Assembly (NCBI GenBank): GCA_003105305.1
Contig: PQAQ01000220.1
Location: 1 to 9,102 of the forward strand
DNA: 9,102 nucleotides
Origin: Candidatus Methylomirabilota bacterium
GTDB taxonomy: Bacteria > Methylomirabilota > Methylomirabilia > Methylomirabilales > Methylomirabilaceae
Direction: 5' to 3'
Below, piece by piece: positions 1 to 6,204 of the stretch; positions within the stretch are counted from its first letter, which is position 1, and each line of letters opens with the position of its first letter. Made by a program: the position numbers and the translations under genes. The notes beneath the pieces are model-generated. The model was not told where the DNA came from. It was given only the letters and a program-made list of their open reading frames with translations, and made no database searches.

Positions 1-452
1 CGGCTGAGACCCCTTGACCGAACCAGACGCGCGAGCCGAACAGCCTCGCCCGCCTCAACAAGAATCACCGCATCGCAGCGAGCGTGCCACCCGCTCTCAA
101 TCAGCAGCGCGGCGTCGACAAGACAGACAGTCGCCTCCGAGTCCTCTGCCGACCGGATACGTCGCTCGCACTCCTCGATGATAGCCGGATGGAGCAGCGC
201 CTCCAATCGTCTGCGGACCTCGGGATCGGCAAACACCAGCGCGCCCAATCGCCGGCGGTCTATGTGGCCATCGGCCCCAATGATCTCGCGACCGAAGGTC
301 GATGCAACCGCCTCGAACAAGGGTCGGCCGGGTTCTACCAACTCGTGAGCTACCTGATCCGCATCGATGACAATTGCGCCGAAGCGTTTGAACAGTGCTG
401 CGACCGTACTCTTGCCGGAGCCGATGCCCCCTGTCAGGCCCACAACAACCAT
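1..452 (-). CDS. coaE: Dephospho-CoA kinase, 5' part (gene runs off the left edge)
   Basis: Predicted to phosphorylate dephospho-CoA with ATP, the last step of coenzyme A synthesis in the cytoplasm. I translated the minus strand by hand. The product opens with MVVVGLTGGIGSGKST, a P-loop (GxxGxGKS) in the usual CoaE position, followed by the family-typical IDADQVAHELVEPG (substrate-binding Asp region), LHPAI and LVDAALLIESGW. About 150 residues are present; CoaE is usually about 200, so roughly the last 50 (including most of the lid/C-terminal helices) lie outside the window. The chosen ATG at 452 leaves 16 bases after the polA stop and has a GGGA about 10 bases upstream. An in-frame ATG at 479 would add nine residues (MRRERDARR), overlap polA by 11 bases and have GGGA 8 bases upstream, so it cannot be excluded. 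The spacing suggests cotranscription with polA. Identity is secure; the start is uncertain. Confidence 0.93.
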   Translation of the reverse strand, partial: MVVVGLTGGIGSGKSTVAALFKRFGAIVIDADQVAHELVEPGRPLFEAVASTFGREIIGADGHIDRRRLGALVFADPEVRRRLEALLHPAIIEECERRIRSAEDSEATVCLVDAALLIESGWHARCDAVILVEAGEAVRLARLVRSRGLS

Positions 453-468
453 GCGCCGGGCGTCCCGC

Positions 469-3093
469 TCACGACGCATGGGCCTCGTCCCAGCTTACGC
501 CGACCCCAAGGTCGACCTTCAGGGGAACGGAAAGCGCAGCCGCCCGCTCCATCTCCTCCGTCGCTACCCGCTTAGCAACCTCCAACTCAGCCTCCGGCAC
601 ATCAAACAGCAGCTCATCGTGGATCTGCAAAATCATCCTGGTTCCCAACTGCTCCGACCTCAGGCGTTTGAATACCGCGATCATCGCGATCTTGATGAGG
701 TCGGCGGCCGATCCCTGAATCGGCGTATTCACTGCCAACCGTTCTCCAAGCTGTCGAACCGTCTGGTCGAAGCTTTTTAACTCCGGAATCGCGCGACGCC
801 GGCCCCACAGGGTGTTCACAAAACCGCGCTCCGTAGCCTCGAAGATGGTTCGATCAATAAAGGCCTTGACCCCGCGATAGATCTGGAAATAGCGATCGAT
901 GTACTGGCCTGCCTCCTCCTGCGACATCTGGAGTTCCGAAGCCAGGCCGAAGGGGCTCATCCCATAGACGATACCGAAGTTGATCACCTTGGCCCGCCGC
1001 CGCATCTCCGCCGTCACCTCCTCCGGCTCCACGGCGAAAATCTCAGCCGCAGTACTGCGGTGCACATCGGCCCCCACTGTAAAAGCGGCCGTCAACGCCT
1101 GATCCTGAGAGAGGTGCGCCAGGATCCGCAGCTCGATCTGGGAATAGTCGGCCGACAGGAGCCGATGGCCATCTGAGGCAACAAACGCCCGGCGAATCCG
1201 CCGCCCCACCTCGGTGCGAACGGGGATATTCTGCAGATTCGGCTCGCTGGAGCTCAGGCGCCCGGTGGCCGTGACGGTCTGATTGAACGAGGTATGAATG
1301 CGGCCGCTCACGCGATCCGCAAGCCGAAGCAACACATCAACATAGGTCGATTTAAGCTTGGCGAGGCTTCGATAATTCAGGATCTCGGCGGGTAGCTCAT
1401 GAGTCGCGGCCAGCCGCTGCAGGACCTCCATATTGGTGGAGTAACCGGTCTTGGTTCGCTTCAGCGGCTGGAGTTTCAATCGCTGAAACAACACCTCCGC
1501 CAACTGCTTCGGCGAATTGATGTTAAAGCGTTCGCCGGCCATGGCGTGGATTCTTGACTCGAGCTGGTTGAGTTGATTCTCAAGTTCCTTGCCCAGCTCG
1601 TCAAGTTGTTCAATATCTACTCTGAACCCGACCTCTTCCATCGAAGCCAGCACCTCAATCAACGGCATCTCGATCGTTTCAAATAACGGCAGCAGTCCTA
1701 ACCGGTCCAACCTCAACTGCAATACCTCTTTCAGCCGCCACGCCAAGGCGACCTCCCAGGCAGCCCGCCTCATTGCCTCCTCGCGTCCGTCCGCTCGCCC
1801 CTCAGCTTCGGACTCCGAGGCGGGTCCCACACCTAACTGCTCCAGCCCCAACACCGCGAGCGAGTGATCCGAACGGTTGGGGTTCAGGAGATAAGAAGCC
1901 ACCATGGTGTCGAAGGAGAGCCCTCCGAGGACGATGCGCTTTCTCCCGAGGGTAACCATGATTCGCTTGAGATCGTGACCGATCTTTGCGGGTGTCACGC
2001 CCGATAAGACAGGGCGCAGGCGCTCAAGGGACGGGTCGGTCGCCTGCCCCGAAAAGGCGCAGAGGGCAACATCGGGCTCCTGACAGAAGGCAAGCCCCGA
2101 AAGCTCCCCACCATCCGACTTGCCGCCATCGTACGCGAGGGCGATGGCCACAGCGTCTGACGCCATAAGCGCCCTGACGGCCTCACCTGCCTCTTCCCCG
2201 CGATCGATCATGATCATGCGAAGCGGACTGCATGCACTGACCGGGGCAAATGCCCGTTGGAGTGCGGTGAACCCGAGCTCCCGAAAAAGGCTCTGCAAAG
2301 CGGAACGATCCGGCGCCGGCGGTGTCACCTGCTCCAGATCCAACCCAACCTGAAGATCGGTTCTGATGCGGGCCAGCTCCCGACTGAGGCGCGCCTGCTC
2401 GACCCCGCTCCTTATAATCTCCCGAATCTTCGTTGATTTAATCTCATGCAGGCGAGCGATCATCTCTTCAATGCTTCCGAATTGCTGGATGAGGCTTCTG
2501 GCGGTCTTTTCCCCGATTCCGCGCACGCCGGGGATATTGTCGATCGCGTCGCCCATCAGCCCCATCACCTCTACCACTTGACCGGGTGGCACACCGAAGC
2601 GCGTCAGGACCTCCGGCTCACCATACACCATCCCTTTCATCGAATCATAGACCCGGATTCCGGGTCCGACAAGTTGGAGCATGTCCTTGTCACCCGTCGC
2701 TATGGTCACACAGACATCCCGTGTCGCCGCCTGCCGCGCGAGCGAGCCGATCAGATCGTCCGCTTCTTGTCCCGGTTGCATCAGGAGCGGGATCCGCATC
2801 GCCTCCACCACCCGATAGATATACGGAAGCTGCCGGCTCAGATCGTCCGGCATCTGCCCGCGATTCGCCTTGTACTCTGCGTATCGCTGATGTCGTTCGG
2901 TCGGTCCCGCCGAATCGAAGACGACAACGATGGCCTCCGGGTGCTCATCTCGGATGATCTTGAGAAGCATTGTCGTAAAACCATACGCGGCGCCGGTCGG
3001 AACGCCCTCGCTATTGGTAAGGGGTGGAAGCGCATGGTAGGCCCGAAACAGGTAGGAACTCCCATCGATGAGATAGAGCGATCTGCCAACCAT
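469..3093 (-). CDS. polA: DNA polymerase I with degenerate 3'-5' exonuclease domain
   Basis: Family A repair and Okazaki-fragment polymerase, 874 residues (E. coli PolA has 928). Residues 1 to about 290 are the 5'-nuclease: IDGSSYLFRAYHALPP, the acidic GQEADDLIG and TGDKDMLQL motifs, and the helix-hairpin-helix segment GDAIDNIPGVRGIGEKTA. Residues about 290-480 fit the 3'-5' exonuclease fold (for example LSFDTMVASYLLNP) but lack the catalytic carboxylates: AYDGG stands where DxE is expected, GHDLKRI where E. coli has GQNLKYD, and AWEVALAWRL where the last Asp is expected. The polymerase domain is complete: motif A SADYSQIELRIL (Asp649), motif B RRRAKVINFGIVYG (Lys702), motif C QIHDELLFD (His825-Asp826-Glu827). 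The start is supported by GAGGA 9 bases upstream. It sits 134 bases after dnaJ, and coaE follows directly. Proofreading loss is inferred from sequence; the same loss is known in Taq and Bacillus Pol I. Confidence 0.98.
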   Translation of the reverse strand: MVGRSLYLIDGSSYLFRAYHALPPLTNSEGVPTGAAYGFTTMLLKIIRDEHPEAIVVVFDSAGPTERHQRYAEYKANRGQMPDDLSRQLPYIYRVVEAMRIPLLMQPGQEADDLIGSLARQAATRDVCVTIATGDKDMLQLVGPGIRVYDSMKGMVYGEPEVLTRFGVPPGQVVEVMGLMGDAIDNIPGVRGIGEKTARSLIQQFGSIEEMIARLHEIKSTKIREIIRSGVEQARLSRELARIRTDLQVGLDLEQVTPPAPDRSALQSLFRELGFTALQRAFAPVSACSPLRMIMIDRGEEAGEAVRALMASDAVAIALAYDGGKSDGGELSGLAFCQEPDVALCAFSGQATDPSLERLRPVLSGVTPAKIGHDLKRIMVTLGRKRIVLGGLSFDTMVASYLLNPNRSDHSLAVLGLEQLGVGPASESEAEGRADGREEAMRRAAWEVALAWRLKEVLQLRLDRLGLLPLFETIEMPLIEVLASMEEVGFRVDIEQLDELGKELENQLNQLESRIHAMAGERFNINSPKQLAEVLFQRLKLQPLKRTKTGYSTNMEVLQRLAATHELPAEILNYRSLAKLKSTYVDVLLRLADRVSGRIHTSFNQTVTATGRLSSSEPNLQNIPVRTEVGRRIRRAFVASDGHRLLSADYSQIELRILAHLSQDQALTAAFTVGADVHRSTAAEIFAVEPEEVTAEMRRRAKVINFGIVYGMSPFGLASELQMSQEEAGQYIDRYFQIYRGVKAFIDRTIFEATERGFVNTLWGRRRAIPELKSFDQTVRQLGERLAVNTPIQGSAADLIKIAMIAVFKRLRSEQLGTRMILQIHDELLFDVPEAELEVAKRVATEEMERAAALSVPLKVDLGVGVSWDEAHAS

Positions 3094-3227
3094 CGGTCAG
3101 CGTCCTCTACGCAGACATGGCGTTGAGGCCGGATTGCATGAGACGGTGTGCGGAGACGATGACATAACCCTTGCTGGGAGCACAATCGCGGGGTAGGAAA
3201 ACGGAATGCAGCATGCCGCATGGCGGC
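3094..3227. other. dnaJ-polA intergenic gap (134 bases)
   Basis: This gap separates the heat-shock genes from polA. It holds the polA Shine-Dalgarno and a small perfect inverted repeat, GCCGC-ATG-GCGGC (3215-3227), immediately after the dnaJ stop. That hairpin has no adjacent U-run on the minus strand; the nearest run is TTTT some 12 bases on, so it is at best a weak terminator. I found no convincing -35/-10 pair for polA. A minus-strand frame from 3214 to 3107 (35 residues) is open across most of the gap; it is treated as a finding rather than a gene. Whether polA is read through from dnaJ or has its own weak promoter cannot be decided here. Confidence 0.6.
3103..3107 (-). promoter_or_regulatory. 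Shine-Dalgarno site of polA
   Basis: The minus strand reads GAGGA here, 9 bases before the polA ATG at 3093. It is one of the clearest ribosome-binding sites in the window and fixes the polA start. The last base overlaps the TAG stop (3109-3107) of a possible 35-codon reading frame in the dnaJ-polA gap. Confidence 0.7.
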
Positions 3228-4328
3228 TCAGCCGAACAGATGCTTGACCTTATCAAAGAAGCTCTCGACCAGCGGACTCCCATTGTCATCTTCCAGGGCA
3301 GCGTACGCTTCAAGCAATTCACGCTGCTTCCCGGTCAGCCGTCTGGGCACCTCGACCACCACTCTGACCACGAGGTCTCCCTGATCATGGCCGCGTAAGC
3401 GCGGCACACCCTTGCCGCGAATGCGAAACTCGGCGCCGGACTGAGTTCCTGGGGGGATCTTGACCTTTGCCATTCCGAAAAAGGTGGGGATCTCCAACTC
3501 GGCCCCCAGGGCCGCCTGAACAAACCTGACAGGAACCTCGCAGTGCAGGTCGTCGCCGTGTCGCGAGAACAGCGGGTGCTCTTGCACCGTAATGACGATG
3601 TACAGGTCGCCACGATCCCCCCAATGGGAACCGGCCTCGCCCTCGCCTGCCAACTTCAAGCGTATCCCTGTTTCTACACCGGCGGGAATCTTCACCGTCA
3701 GGGACCGCTCGGATTTCGATCGCCCTGATCCTCGACAGTCGCGGCATCGCTGTTCAATTACACGCCCCTCGCCCCGGCAGGCCGAGCAGGTCTGGCTGAT
3801 TGTCAGAAAACCTTGCGAGTACCGGACTTGGCCGCTACCGCGGCAGGAACGACAGGTGATAGGGGAGGTCCCCGGCTTCGCGCCGCTCCCCTTACAGGCG
3901 CTACAGGGCTCCAGTCGCGGGATGGTGATCTCTTTTTCTACCCCGTGGATCGCCTCCTCAAGGCTGATCTCGAGGTTGTAGCGCAGATCTGCACCGCGGG
4001 AGGCGGCCCGGCGCGTCGATCCCCCAAAGAACCCCTCAAAGAGATCTTCGAATACCGATCCAAACCCGGGTTCACCAAATCCCCCGAATCCCGCCCTATC
4101 CCCGGTCACTCCGAACCGATCGTACGCCGCTCGTTTCTCGGGATTGTTCAGGATCTCGTAGGCTTCAGTCGCCTCCTTAAATTGCTCTTCCGATGTCGTG
4201 TCGCCGGGGTTTTTATCAGGGTGATACTTGTGGGCCAGCCGACGGTAGGCCCGTTTAATCTCATCGGGACCGGCATCCCGGTCCACCCCGAGCACTTCGT
4301 AGTAGTCGCGCTTGTTCATGGCTCGCAT
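3228..4328 (-). CDS. dnaJ: Chaperone protein DnaJ (Hsp40, type I)
   Basis: J-domain co-chaperone that delivers unfolded clients to DnaK and stimulates its ATPase in the cytoplasm. It is full length at 366 residues with all type I parts. The J domain is at about 8-73 (DYYEVLGV, catalytic HPD at 36-38), followed by a Gly/Phe-rich linker at about 74-104. The zinc domain has four CxxCxGxG repeats: Cys142/145, 159/162, 181/184 and 195/198. The C-terminal client-binding domains follow, with LTVKIPAGVETG and HPLFSRHGDDL, ending KVKHLFG. Two starts compete. ATG 4328, used here, has GGAG 8 bases upstream and overlaps grpE by 13 bases. ATG 4319 gives the more typical MNKRDYYEVLG and forms an ATGA overlap with the grpE stop, but lies 17 bases from the GGAG. 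Either way it is coupled to grpE. There is no dnaK between them, so its Hsp70 partner must be encoded elsewhere. Confidence 0.98.
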   Translation of the reverse strand: MRAMNKRDYYEVLGVDRDAGPDEIKRAYRRLAHKYHPDKNPGDTTSEEQFKEATEAYEILNNPEKRAAYDRFGVTGDRAGFGGFGEPGFGSVFEDLFEGFFGGSTRRAASRGADLRYNLEISLEEAIHGVEKEITIPRLEPCSACKGSGAKPGTSPITCRSCRGSGQVRYSQGFLTISQTCSACRGEGRVIEQRCRDCRGSGRSKSERSLTVKIPAGVETGIRLKLAGEGEAGSHWGDRGDLYIVITVQEHPLFSRHGDDLHCEVPVRFVQAALGAELEIPTFFGMAKVKIPPGTQSGAEFRIRGKGVPRLRGHDQGDLVVRVVVEVPRRLTGKQRELLEAYAALEDDNGSPLVESFFDKVKHLFG

Positions 4329-4975
4329 ATGCCGGACTCCGGATTCCGGGTTTCACTTTGATCGTTTTCTGACCCTTGAATCTTGAACTCTGAACCCGAC
4401 ACCTTCGCCTTCGACACCTTGACCATCGCCGGCCGCAGTAAACGTCCCTCCAACAGGTATCCTTTTCGAACCTCCTCAACCGCAATATTGTCTCGGTCAT
4501 CCGTCGACTCTATCTGAGCGACAGCCTGATGGAAGTTCGGATCGAACTCGTGCCCCAACGCCTCGATCGGTTTCACTCCGACCTTTTCCAGAGTCGTCAG
4601 AAACAGCCGAAGGATGATGTTGATACCCTCTGCAACACCCTGGACCTCTCCTCCCAAGCGGGCGGTAGCAACCGCGTGCTCCAGATTATCCACGACGGGC
4701 AGCAGCTCCAGGATCAGTCCTTCGTTTGCAAAACGCACAAACTCGCTCCGCTCGCGGGTCACACGCTTCTTGTAATTCTCAAATTCCGCATGAAGGCGAA
4801 GCAAGCGGTCGTTGAGGGCGTCCCTCTCTGACGTCCGTTCCTTAAGATCGGTTTGCAACTTGTCGACTGTCGACGCTAATTCGATGATAGAAGTATCGGG
4901 GCTCCCTTGAGTGTCGTTACCCGACGATCCCTCGGCTTCTTCGCGTTCCTGATTCATGATCCGATCGGCTCCCAT
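4316..4975 (-). CDS. grpE: Nucleotide exchange factor GrpE with unusual C-terminal tail
   Basis: Releases ADP from DnaK, completing the Hsp70 cycle with DnaJ. It has 219 residues (E. coli GrpE has 197). An acidic, Ser-rich N-terminus leads into a long coiled coil at about 30-75 (for example LQTDLKERTSERDALNDRLL, then FENYKKRV), the dimerisation helix. The family core follows: LLPVVDNLEHAV, GVKPIEALGHEFDPNFHQAV and VRKGYLLEGRLLRPAMVKVSK. GrpE proteins normally end about there. This one adds about 27 residues (SGSEFKIQG to GICEP) encoded by short tandem DNA repeats. The ATG at 4975 has little Shine-Dalgarno. An ATG at 4957 (Met7, giving 213 residues) has GGGAG 11 bases upstream and may be the true start. 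It lies 40 bases after hrcA, its stop overlaps dnaJ, and it is probably controlled by the CIRCE promoter ahead of hrcA. Confidence 0.97.
   Translation of the reverse strand: MGADRIMNQEREEAEGSSGNDTQGSPDTSIIELASTVDKLQTDLKERTSERDALNDRLLRLHAEFENYKKRVTRERSEFVRFANEGLILELLPVVDNLEHAVATARLGGEVQGVAEGINIILRLFLTTLEKVGVKPIEALGHEFDPNFHQAVAQIESTDDRDNIAVEEVRKGYLLEGRLLRPAMVKVSKAKVSGSEFKIQGSENDQSETRNPESGICEP
4334..4347 (+). repeat. Second heptanucleotide pair, overlapping the dnaJ ribosome-binding site
   Basis: GGACTCC and GGATTCC stand in tandem (6 of 7 bases match), followed by the weaker GGGTTTC at 4348-4354. On the minus strand the pair reads GGAATCC then GGAGTCC. The second unit contains the GGAG that lies 8 bases before the dnaJ ATG at 4328, so the repeat appears to double as a Shine-Dalgarno. 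Confidence 0.55.
4368..4395 (+). repeat. Four degenerate tandem heptanucleotides in the grpE 3' end
   Basis: The plus strand reads TCTGACC, CTTGAAT, CTTGAAC, TCTGAAC in immediate succession, a 7-base period with a YYTGAMY-like consensus. Read from the minus strand they encode about residues 194-203 of GrpE (GSEFKIQGSE). The period is not a multiple of three, so each unit is read in a different frame. This points to a DNA-level repeat rather than selection on the peptide. Confidence 0.7.
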
Positions 4976-5014
4976 CTGTTCAACGATTGACCACGTAGAT
5001 CAATTCGCCACGTT

Positions 5015-6055
5015 CTATACATCAGCCTCTGTCAGCAGCTTGCTGACAAGCCTGGCCGTACAATCGACCAGGGCTACCATGCGATCATACGCGATCCGTT
5101 TCGGCCCCATAATCCCGAGCACGCCGACGACATGATCCCCGCTCTTATACGGCGAGGCGATCAGACTGAGCTCTCGCATCTCTCTGATCTCGCTCTCGCG
5201 GCCAATGATCACCCGCAGCCCCTCATGAGTCAGATATTGATCAAGGATCTTCACCAGCTTCGACTTTTCCTCAAACGCCGCGAAGATATTCTTCATCGTA
5301 TTAATGTCGGCGAACTCAGGCTGGTGCGCAATGTTGGTCGCCCCTCCGATATAGACGTACTCCTCCTCACCCTCCAGCGTCTTATTGCTGAGCGCCAGTG
5401 CGCGCCGCATCAGGCGATTGAACTCATCGCGTTCCTCGACCATCCGAGCAATAATCGTATTCCTAACCTCGTGAAGGGTCACTCCGCCCAGCACGCTGTT
5501 CAGATAGTTGGAGATCCGGTCCAACTCCGGCTGCTCGATCAGCTCATCGATCGCAATCACCTTCTGTTGGACAAGCCCGGAATCGGCCATGAGGACCACC
5601 AGGATCCGCTCCCGGCTGAGGTGAACGAAGTTGATGCGCCGCCAAGTGTTCTGCGCAAACTTCGGCGCAAGCACGACCGATGCGTATCGTGATAGATCAG
5701 AGAGGATTCGACTGACCCCCTGCACTAGCTCCTCGGCCTCGCCCCGACTGGGTCGAATCCCTTGTTTGATACGGCTTTCTTCAGTCTTCGATAATCTGGG
5801 GCACTGCATGAGACTGTCGACATAGAAGCGGTATCCGGAATCGGTCGGGATCCGGCCGGCTGATGCGTGCGGTTGCGAAAGATAGCCCACCTCCTCCAGG
5901 TCGGCCATCACGTTGCGGATGGTGGCCGGACTGAGGTGGCCCAAGTAGTGCCTGGCGATGCTCCGAGATCCTACAGGCTCCCCGGAGGTGATATAGTCAT
6001 GAATGATCGCCTTCAGGACCTGACGCTCTCGCGGTGTCAGTTCAAGTGTCCGCAT
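5015..6055 (-). CDS. hrcA: Heat-inducible transcription repressor HrcA
   Basis: Repressor of class I heat-shock genes. It binds the CIRCE inverted repeat, and in studied bacteria its folding depends on the GroEL chaperonin. At about 346 residues it is normal length. The N-terminal winged-helix DNA-binding domain (about 1-75) contains LTPRERQVLKAIIHDYI, GEPVGSRSIARHY, LSPATIRNVMADLEEVGYL and HASAGRIPTDSGYRFYVD, all highly typical. The central and C-terminal dimerisation regions include VLMADSGLVQQKVI and VGVLGIMGPKRIAYDRM near the end. The start is ATG 6055 or the immediately preceding in-frame TTG at 6058. An AAGGGGG on the minus strand (6067-6073) is 8 bases from the TTG and 11 from the ATG, so either is possible. 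It is the first gene after a perfect CIRCE, so autoregulation is strongly implied. grpE follows after 39 bases. Confidence 0.98.
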   Translation of the reverse strand: MRTLELTPRERQVLKAIIHDYITSGEPVGSRSIARHYLGHLSPATIRNVMADLEEVGYLSQPHASAGRIPTDSGYRFYVDSLMQCPRLSKTEESRIKQGIRPSRGEAEELVQGVSRILSDLSRYASVVLAPKFAQNTWRRINFVHLSRERILVVLMADSGLVQQKVIAIDELIEQPELDRISNYLNSVLGGVTLHEVRNTIIARMVEERDEFNRLMRRALALSNKTLEGEEEYVYIGGATNIAHQPEFADINTMKNIFAAFEEKSKLVKILDQYLTHEGLRVIIGRESEIREMRELSLIASPYKSGDHVVGVLGIMGPKRIAYDRMVALVDCTARLVSKLLTEADV

Positions 6056-6094
6056 CAACCCCTTGACCCCCTTCTCTCGCAGTTCTCTTCACTC

Positions 6095-6121
6095 TTGGCA
6101 CTCGCTCGATGAGAGTGCCAA
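6095..6121 (-). promoter_or_regulatory. CIRCE operator (HrcA-binding inverted repeat)
   Basis: The sequence is a perfect palindrome, TTGGCACTC-N9-GAGTGCCAA (arms 6095-6103 and 6113-6121, 9-base spacer). The CIRCE consensus is TTAGCACTC-N9-GAGTGCTAA. Each arm differs at one base and the two changes are complementary, so symmetry is kept. It lies just downstream of the -10 box, about where transcription should begin, and 36-40 bases before hrcA. That placement fits repression by blocking initiation. The element would also sit in the 5' leader of the hrcA-grpE-dnaJ transcript. Confidence 0.95.
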
Positions 6122-6204
6122 GTTAACAAAAAATCGTAAGTAAAATAGCCATCATTGTCAAGTGGATTTGCCGTCATCCGCGCGCGAGAGAACGCGCTCC
6201 ACAA
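6122..6204. other. hemW-hrcA intergenic region upstream of CIRCE
   Basis: Apart from the promoter described separately, the stretch between the hemW stop and the -35 box contains a short inverted repeat: GCGCG (6182-6186) and CGCGC (6193-6197) around a six-base loop, ending 7 bases past the hemW stop. It could slow or end transcription from the lepA-lepB-hemW unit, but there is no U-run after it on the minus strand, so it is not a standard intrinsic terminator. No RNA gene or further coding frame was seen. Confidence 0.4.
6133..6161 (-). promoter_or_regulatory. Sigma-70-type promoter of the hrcA-grpE-dnaJ operon
   Basis: On the minus strand there is TTGACA (6161-6156), exactly 17 bases, then TACGAT (6138-6133). 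The -35 is a full consensus match and the -10 matches TATAAT at four of six positions, with ideal spacing. The start of transcription is expected near 6126, so CIRCE begins about five bases into the transcript. An AT-rich stretch surrounds the -10 in an otherwise GC-rich region. No sigma-32-like promoter is needed to explain heat control. Confidence 0.85.

Noticed and set aside
84..575. Plus-strand open frame (163 codons) across the coaE-polA junction
   Set aside because: The minus strand encodes a clear CoaE P-loop and the end of PolA here. The plus-strand product is low-complexity and unrecognisable.
2446..3126. Long plus-strand open frame (226 codons) opposite the 5' end of polA
   Set aside because: It lies antisense to well-conserved 5'-nuclease codons, has no recognisable domain and is rich in His/Arg/Pro as expected of a GC-rich antisense frame.
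3215..3227. GCCGC-ATG-GCGGC hairpin after dnaJ as an intrinsic terminator
   Set aside because: The three-base loop and short stem have no U-tract directly downstream; this is not enough to call a terminator.
3813..4361. Plus-strand open frame (182 codons) opposite the 5' half of dnaJ
   Set aside because: It is entirely antisense to the J domain and zinc-finger codons of an obvious DnaJ; nothing in its product resembles a known family.
4976..5014. Possible RNA hairpin or attenuator in the hrcA-grpE gap (TTGATC paired with GGTCAA)
   Set aside because: It is six weak pairs including a wobble, with no terminator or alternative pairing visible, so it is within chance expectation.
6182..6197. GCGCG/CGCGC hairpin after hemW as an intrinsic terminator
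   Set aside because: The stem is only five pairs and no T-run follows on the minus strand; it is noted only as a possible weak pause site.
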